NCBI RefSeq assembly: GCF_000014005.1
Contig: NC_008009.1
Coordinates: 3,162,001-3,226,000 of the forward strand
Direction of reading: 5' to 3'
DNA from: Candidatus Koribacter versatilis Ellin345
GTDB lineage: Bacteria; Acidobacteriota; Terriglobia; Terriglobales; Acidobacteriaceae
Length of the DNA stretch: 64,000 nucleotides
Every line of letters begins with the position of its first letter. The stretch's first letter is position 1. Both the position numbers and the translations under genes were made by a program. This document shows, one piece after another, positions 60,030-64,000 of the stretch. The notes beneath the pieces are model-generated. The model ran no database searches, was not told where the DNA came from, and saw nothing but the letters and a program-made list of their open reading frames with translations.

Positions 60030-60287
60030 ATGTCTGTTGCTGCGGAACGGAATATTTGGATTCCATCGCGAGTCCCGAAGTCTCTGCAATGCTCCGAATG
60101 CAATCGCATTTGTAATTACGTTGCCTATCACCAGCCTGAACAATACGAATATCGTTGCGGGACCTGCGGCGCGACGAAGATGCTGACGCTCTCGCAAATC
60201 AATGCGATGGAGTCGAATCGCCTTCGCAGAGTGCCAGTCGCCCTTCCTCCAGTCATTAGCGACATTCGCGCCAATTTCAAGCGCTAG
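60030..60287 (+). CDS. Small zinc-ribbon protein of unknown function
   Basis: 85 residues from the ATG at 60030 (GAGG eight bases upstream); a GTG at 59991 lies within the hairpin region and is not used. The pairs CSECNRIC and CGTCGATKM give a Cys-x2-Cys...Cys-x2-Cys zinc ribbon. The tail is basic (RRVPVALPPVISDIRANFKR). Likely cytoplasmic; nucleic-acid or protein binding is possible. No neighbour gives a clue. The family is unknown. Confidence 0.65.
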   Translation: MSVAAERNIWIPSRVPKSLQCSECNRICNYVAYHQPEQYEYRCGTCGATKMLTLSQINAMESNRLRRVPVALPPVISDIRANFKR

Positions 60288-60310
60288 ATCCCGCGCCGTT
60301 TGCGCGCACA

Positions 60311-60338
60311 CAAAAACGCCTGGGCGTTCAGCCCAGGC
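60311..60338. terminator. Bidirectional terminator
   Basis: GCCTGGGC (60318-60325), loop GTTCA, GCCCAGGC (60331-60338) is a perfect 8-base-pair stem. Read leftwards it is followed by GTTTTTG, giving a terminator for the Gly/Thr-rich gene that ends at 60366. The rightward T content is weaker, but it can also serve the zinc-ribbon gene ending at 60287. Confidence 0.82.
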
Positions 60339-60365
60339 ATTTCCATTTCAGAGTCTCACGCTGGC

Positions 60366-61019
60366 TTAGTGCGGCACAGTGCTGGAGGTTCCCGATGGCG
60401 GCGTTGTCGAAGTTGCCGACCCATTCGGACTGGTCGCGTTCGGCGTGCCGTTGATGTCGGTGGAGGAGTTCGGCGTCGTCGAAGGTACCGTCGAAGGCGA
60501 AGTTGCTGACGGCTCCACAGTCGTCGTACCCGTGCCATTCATCGTCGTGCCGCCTGTGGCTCCCACGCCACTGGTGCCCATCGATCCCGCAGAACCACCC
60601 ACACCGCTGGTCCCCATCGACCCGCTCTGGCCTGTCGTTCCGTTCACGCCCGTCGAGGTGGACGAGTTCCCGTTCACAGTGCTGGTTCCGGTGGCGCTGC
60701 TGGTACCCGCCGCGCCGGTCGTTCCGGCCGTAGCTGCAGGGTTCTGACCGCTCAAGGTATTCGGGTTAGTCGAAGTGCCTGAGGTCGTCCCGACGCCCGT
60801 CTGGCCCGCGGTCCCCACGGCCCCGGTCGTACCGGACTGCGTTCCCACAGTACCGTTTGCGTTCATGCCAGTTCCGGCAGTTCCCGCCGTAGCCTGGCCA
60901 GAACCCGCGCTCGCTCCCGCACCCGCGCCCGCTCCGGCCGCGCCACCAGCAGCTTGCGCCGCTGCCATGCCTACCGAGAAAAGCGCCGCAGTAGCAATAA
61001 CCAGTAGCTTTTTCTTCAT
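60366..61019 (-). CDS. Gly/Thr/Ser/Ala-rich low-complexity secreted protein
   Basis: 217 residues. The signal peptide MKKKLLVIATAALFSVGMAA is followed only by simple sequence: Gly, Ser, Thr, Ala, Asn and Pro make up nearly all of it. A local tandem repeat GSMGTSGVGGSA / GSMGTSGVGATG is visible (near residues 132-155). It has no cysteine or aromatic core and should be disordered, as in surface or matrix proteins. Similar proteins are common in acidobacteria. It may be cell-surface or matrix linked, next to exopolysaccharide genes, but there is no direct evidence. Confidence 0.65.
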   Translation of the reverse strand: MKKKLLVIATAALFSVGMAAAQAAGGAAGAGAGAGASAGSGQATAGTAGTGMNANGTVGTQSGTTGAVGTAGQTGVGTTSGTSTNPNTLSGQNPAATAGTTGAAGTSSATGTSTVNGNSSTSTGVNGTTGQSGSMGTSGVGGSAGSMGTSGVGATGGTTMNGTGTTTVEPSATSPSTVPSTTPNSSTDINGTPNATSPNGSATSTTPPSGTSSTVPH

Positions 61020-61170
61020 AATGTCTCTCCCCTTTTCTTTAGCGTTTTGCCTGGCGCGTTTCGCGCCGAGAGCAAAAGATTTCCCGCGCTATAGAGAGTT
61101 AGATGCCTTCTTGAGGCGAAGCATTGAGAGGAATCGAGGGCTGCTGCACTCGCTTATTTTGAATCTTTTA

Positions 61171-62526
61171 CTACGCTTGTCGCTGCTCTTCCGCCATGCC
61201 TTCGGGCGACAATCGCACCGGCAGCGCCGGTCCACTACTCACACCTGCGGCTTGTTCTCTCTGCAATACAACCCGTAGGGTCTGCATTAGGAGTTGCACG
61301 TCGAAGAACAAAGAGTAGTTGGCGATGTACATCAAATCGAGCCGCAGCTTGGATTCAGCCGTAGTGGAATAACGCCCCCACACCTGTGCCAGTCCAGTCA
61401 AACCGGGCTTGACAGCAGTCCGCAGCGGATAATCCGTCAACTCGCGATCGAATTGCTGCGCGAAGTACTCTCGCTCCGGCCTTGGACCCACCAAGCTCAT
61501 CTCACCTTTTAGGACGTTCCACAACTGCGGCAATTCGTCGATGCGGGTCGCGCGCATCCAACGCCCCATCCGCGTCACTCGCGGATCTTCGGATATCGCC
61601 AGCACCGGTCCGCTTCCATCTTCCGCATCGGCTGTCATGGTTCGAAACTTCAGCAACTCGAACGGTTTTCCTCGAGATCCTCTACGCCGTTGACGGTAGA
61701 TTGCAGGCCCCACAGACTCACGAGGAATCGCAGCCAGCAGAACGACCATCACGGGAGAACAGATCAGCAGCAACAAAGCTGCGCCAAAAATGTCGAAACA
61801 ACGCTTACAGAATTTCTGCGGCGTCGTGAGTGCCAACGGTGCCACCGAAAGTACAAGAAGATCATCGATCTGGCGCACGGTTGCAGTGGTGAGCAGGACC
61901 TCAGACGGGCCCGGCACGAGCATCAATTCTTTGCCGAATTGCGCACACACACTCTCGAAAAACTTGCGGACTGCCGTCGTGCACAGTACGCCATCGCACC
62001 GCTGGAGCCTCTCTGGAATCTGCTCGAGTTCCCGCATTCCGGACCATGCAACGATTTCGTATCGCCGGTTGTAGGCTGCCGCTTTTCTGGCGATCGCGTA
62101 GGCGGTAGGTTCATCCTCCGCTACCACCCACAGTCTCCACGGGCGAAGGAAGCACTCGTGCGCGCGCAACAGTCCGACTCGAATCCCGAACAACACCGCG
62201 AAAAGCACGAGTGTCACTGCCATCAACGCGCTCCAATCAAGTTGCGCGCGCAACCAGAGCGACAACGCTTTCGTTGTAAGGAGCGACGAGAGACACGCGA
62301 TCGCAATTTCCAGAACGTGATTCGAAAGCGATGTCCGCAGAACTCGGGCATACGCGCCCGCGATCAACATCGGCAAGATCGTCGCCGCAATCAGCCACAG
62401 CCCAAGGATGATTCGCAGCTCTCTCGATGCGCTCGGCAGCCACAGCGCGCCGACGGCAAATGTAGCCGCCGCGTCCATCATTACGAGAGCGAACCGCCTT
62501 CCCGTGAACTGCCCTCGTTTTTCCAT
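61171..62526 (-). CDS. Exopolysaccharide sugar transferase (polyprenyl glycosylphosphotransferase)
   Basis: 451 residues from the ATG at 62526, six bases after the glycosyltransferase stop. An N-terminal membrane region with four helices (FALVMMDAAATFAVGALW, ILGLWLIAATILPMLIAG) and a soluble mid region precede the catalytic bacterial sugar transferase domain (about 265-440): KRCFDIFGAALLLLICSPVM, ELLKFRTM, RIDELPQLWNVLKGEMSLVG PRPE. Such enzymes (WbaP/EpsL/CpsE type) transfer the first sugar-1-phosphate to undecaprenyl phosphate, starting capsule or EPS repeat units. Sugar identity unknown. Confidence 0.9.
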   Translation of the reverse strand: MEKRGQFTGRRFALVMMDAAATFAVGALWLPSASRELRIILGLWLIAATILPMLIAGAYARVLRTSLSNHVLEIAIACLSSLLTTKALSLWLRAQLDWSALMAVTLVLFAVLFGIRVGLLRAHECFLRPWRLWVVAEDEPTAYAIARKAAAYNRRYEIVAWSGMRELEQIPERLQRCDGVLCTTAVRKFFESVCAQFGKELMLVPGPSEVLLTTATVRQIDDLLVLSVAPLALTTPQKFCKRCFDIFGAALLLLICSPVMVVLLAAIPRESVGPAIYRQRRRGSRGKPFELLKFRTMTADAEDGSGPVLAISEDPRVTRMGRWMRATRIDELPQLWNVLKGEMSLVGPRPEREYFAQQFDRELTDYPLRTAVKPGLTGLAQVWGRYSTTAESKLRLDLMYIANYSLFFDVQLLMQTLRVVLQREQAAGVSSGPALPVRLSPEGMAEEQRQA

Positions 62527-62533
62527 ACGCCCG

Positions 62534-63700
62534 TCAGTCCCCCGAAACAACCGCGCCCGCGCCGCACGCCGCCGGATAGCGACAGTGAACGCATGCATTA
62601 ACTTCCTCTCTGGTCGCGGCGCCCAGCGCCAAGTCGTACACCCGAAACGTGTCCGTCAACATTCGGTCAAGTGTGAATTTCTCGCGGAACCGCACTAGCC
62701 CTGCGCTGCCCATCCGCTGCCGCTCTTGCGGGTTGGCGATCAGACGGCGCAATGCAACTTCCAGATTCGTCTCGTCATTCGCGGGCACGAGCAGGCCCGT
62801 CTCGCCCGGAACAACGATTTCGCGCATCCCGCCAACATCGCTGGCAATCACCGGCAGTCCAGCACTCATCGCCTCGATCAGAGCCAAGCCGAATCCTTCA
62901 TGGTCTGAGATCAATGCCGCAACCTGCGCTCGACCGAGCAACGCGGAAACATCATCGCGATCTCCCCAGAAGATAATGCGATCGCGAACTCCACTCCCCT
63001 GTGCGAGTTCACGGGCCGATCGAAGCCCCGGCCCATCGCCAACCAGCCACAGCTGCGACTGTCCCGCGATTTGGCTGAAGGCACGGATCAAACGGTCTTG
63101 CCTCTTGGGCCGCGCGAAGCGCGCGACCATCACCACCACTGGCGGGGAAACTCCCGGCTCCGCTGGATAAGCGCTAGGCTCACATCCGTTGTGGACCACC
63201 ACCGTCTGGTTCACACCGCCAATTCCGGAGCTCGCAGCCAGTCGGCACTCCGACCGCGATACTGCGATCGTGAGCCCTCCGGTCCGTGCCGCCAACCGTT
63301 CCGCCGGTAACGCAATGGTTTTCTGTAACCAAGGTGCTTGGTTCGCAAACGCGTATCCATGCGCCGTGTATACCGCCGGCACTCCGCAGATGGCCGCCGC
63401 TACTCTTCCCAGCAGCCCAGCCTTTCCGGAATGCGCATGCACAACGTCCGGTTGGAAATTTCGGATGAGCCTGATGAGTTCGCGAACTCCCAAAGCGTCG
63501 TGCCATGGATGCGGCGCGTGCTTCATGTGCTCAAGCACGATGCACGAAATGCCGCGCCGCCGAAGATCGCTGCAAAGAACTCCTTCTTCGCCCACTGCAA
63601 CCAGCACCTCGTTGTTGCGCGACGAGGCCCCCGCAAGCTTCAGCAAGTGCGCCTGTGCTCCTCCACGTTGCGCACGCGTGATGAGGTAAAGGATTCTCAC
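62534..63700 (-). CDS. Glycosyltransferase family 4
   Basis: 388 residues from a GTG at 63700 that overlaps the upstream gene's stop (GTGA), with GGAGG six bases upstream. VRILYLITRAQRGGAQAHLL is the GT4 opening, then PDVVHAHSGKAGLLGRVAA. The C-terminal nucleotide-sugar site has SDHEGFGLALIEAMSAGLPV IASDVGG, the GT4 EX7E motif. It likely adds a sugar to a growing exopolysaccharide repeat on the lipid carrier. The C-terminal Cys-rich tail (NACVHCRYPAACGAG) is unusual. Confidence 0.88.
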   Translation of the reverse strand: MRILYLITRAQRGGAQAHLLKLAGASSRNNEVLVAVGEEGVLCSDLRRRGISCIVLEHMKHAPHPWHDALGVRELIRLIRNFQPDVVHAHSGKAGLLGRVAAAICGVPAVYTAHGYAFANQAPWLQKTIALPAERLAARTGGLTIAVSRSECRLAASSGIGGVNQTVVVHNGCEPSAYPAEPGVSPPVVVMVARFARPKRQDRLIRAFSQIAGQSQLWLVGDGPGLRSARELAQGSGVRDRIIFWGDRDDVSALLGRAQVAALISDHEGFGLALIEAMSAGLPVIASDVGGMREIVVPGETGLLVPANDETNLEVALRRLIANPQERQRMGSAGLVRFREKFTLDRMLTDTFRVYDLALGAATREEVNACVHCRYPAACGAGAVVSGD

Positions 63701-64000
63701 CGCGGGCCTCCCGCAGTGGCGCCGTTCAGACATCGCCATAAGGAGTCCCATTCGGCAACAACTTGCGGCGACTTTGGGCTTGATGCACGATGCTGCAGCA
63801 GAATTCGATCCGTATGCGTGGCCAGCGCGAGCGTGTCGATGCCGAGTTTGGCGATCTCTGCCCCAGCGGCCGCAAAGTAGCGGCGCCAGTGCCCGCGCTT
63901 ACGAGCATCCGCCGTGACCGCCGACAAATACTCAAATCGCGCTCGCGCATTCTTCCGAATCGAGACCCGATTCACGCGATATCCATACAGCAAATCTGGA
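63697..64000 (-). CDS. C-terminal part of an unidentified gene, cut by window edge
   Basis: The frame stays open to the right edge and ends with a TGA overlapping the glycosyltransferase start. About 100 residues are visible: LLYGYRVNRVSIRKNARARF, WRRYFAAAGAEIAKLGIDTL and PQVVAEWDSLWRCLNGA. The gene is probably part of the same polysaccharide operon. The family cannot be decided from this fragment. Confidence 0.55.
   Translation of the reverse strand, partial: PDLLYGYRVNRVSIRKNARARFEYLSAVTADARKRGHWRRYFAAAGAEIAKLGIDTLALATHTDRILLQHRASSPKSPQVVAEWDSLWRCLNGATAGGPR

Noticed and set aside
1-64000. CRISPR arrays, tRNA or rRNA genes, insertion sequences, prophage genes
   Set aside because: No regularly spaced repeats, no cloverleaf with a GGTTCGAATC-type arm, no transposase or integrase motifs were recognised by eye. 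A tRNAscan and an IS search would be decisive; any positive hit would overturn this.

Overview
The window reads as the chromosome of a soil-type acidobacterium (class Terriglobia, probably near the Koribacter lineage). This is inferred from style, not from a marker gene. The supporting signs are: high GC throughout; a Ser/Thr kinase with a C-terminal beta-propeller; a short regulator opening with the SWKEIATYLGKGVRTAQRWE-type helix-turn-helix; many secreted lipoproteins of unknown function; and one copy of the dispersed repeat whose translation reads CHPE..SESKDPSARN. No rRNA, tRNA, CRISPR array, insertion sequence or prophage was seen. Most genes are housekeeping or cell-envelope genes with short spacing.

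Layout. 0-10 kb: the start of a probable S41 peptidase (off the left edge), a family 9 glycoside hydrolase, tatB-tatC followed by an M28 lipoprotein peptidase, a pseudokinase with three PEGA domains, and a GH99-like lipoprotein. 10-16 kb: a ypdA-like flavoprotein, cyaY and an FUSC membrane protein in one operon, then a cysteine dioxygenase, a TPR protein and aspA. 16-24 kb: a soluble lytic transglycosylase, a roughly 990-residue coiled-coil/GAF protein, and an ECF sigma factor with its zinc-finger anti-sigma factor, closed by a strong terminator. 24-31 kb: a GalT homologue with a changed active site, mutS, and secreted proteins. 31-36 kb: an amino acid permease and a patch of small regulators (two divergent Crp/Fnr paralogues, an HTH protein, a degenerate receiver) whose intergenic regions carry three copies of one palindrome.

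36-47 kb: a gluzincin-like protease, a secreted phosphodiesterase, then a respiratory block. The block holds a YwiC-family membrane protein, a heme-type radical SAM/SPASM enzyme, a DUF4184 membrane protein, a seven-heme NapC/NirT-like quinol oxidase, an eleven-heme cytochrome fused to a cytochrome b561-like membrane domain, and a monoheme cytochrome c. Two Crp-like dyads with the same half-site flank this block. It is the best candidate here for an undescribed electron-transfer system.

47-54 kb: signalling (active PknB-like kinase with beta-propeller, FHA-GAF-PP2C phosphatase), a class C beta-lactamase-like hydrolase and a VOC protein. 54-60 kb: a lactate oxidation operon in which a GlcD/GlcF-type fused D-lactate dehydrogenase precedes lutA, lutB and lutC, all overlapping. 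60-64 kb: a zinc-ribbon protein, a Gly/Thr/Ser-rich secreted protein and the edge of an exopolysaccharide locus (sugar transferase, GT4 glycosyltransferase and a partial gene off the right edge).

All functional calls are from reading motifs and general family knowledge. No search was run.
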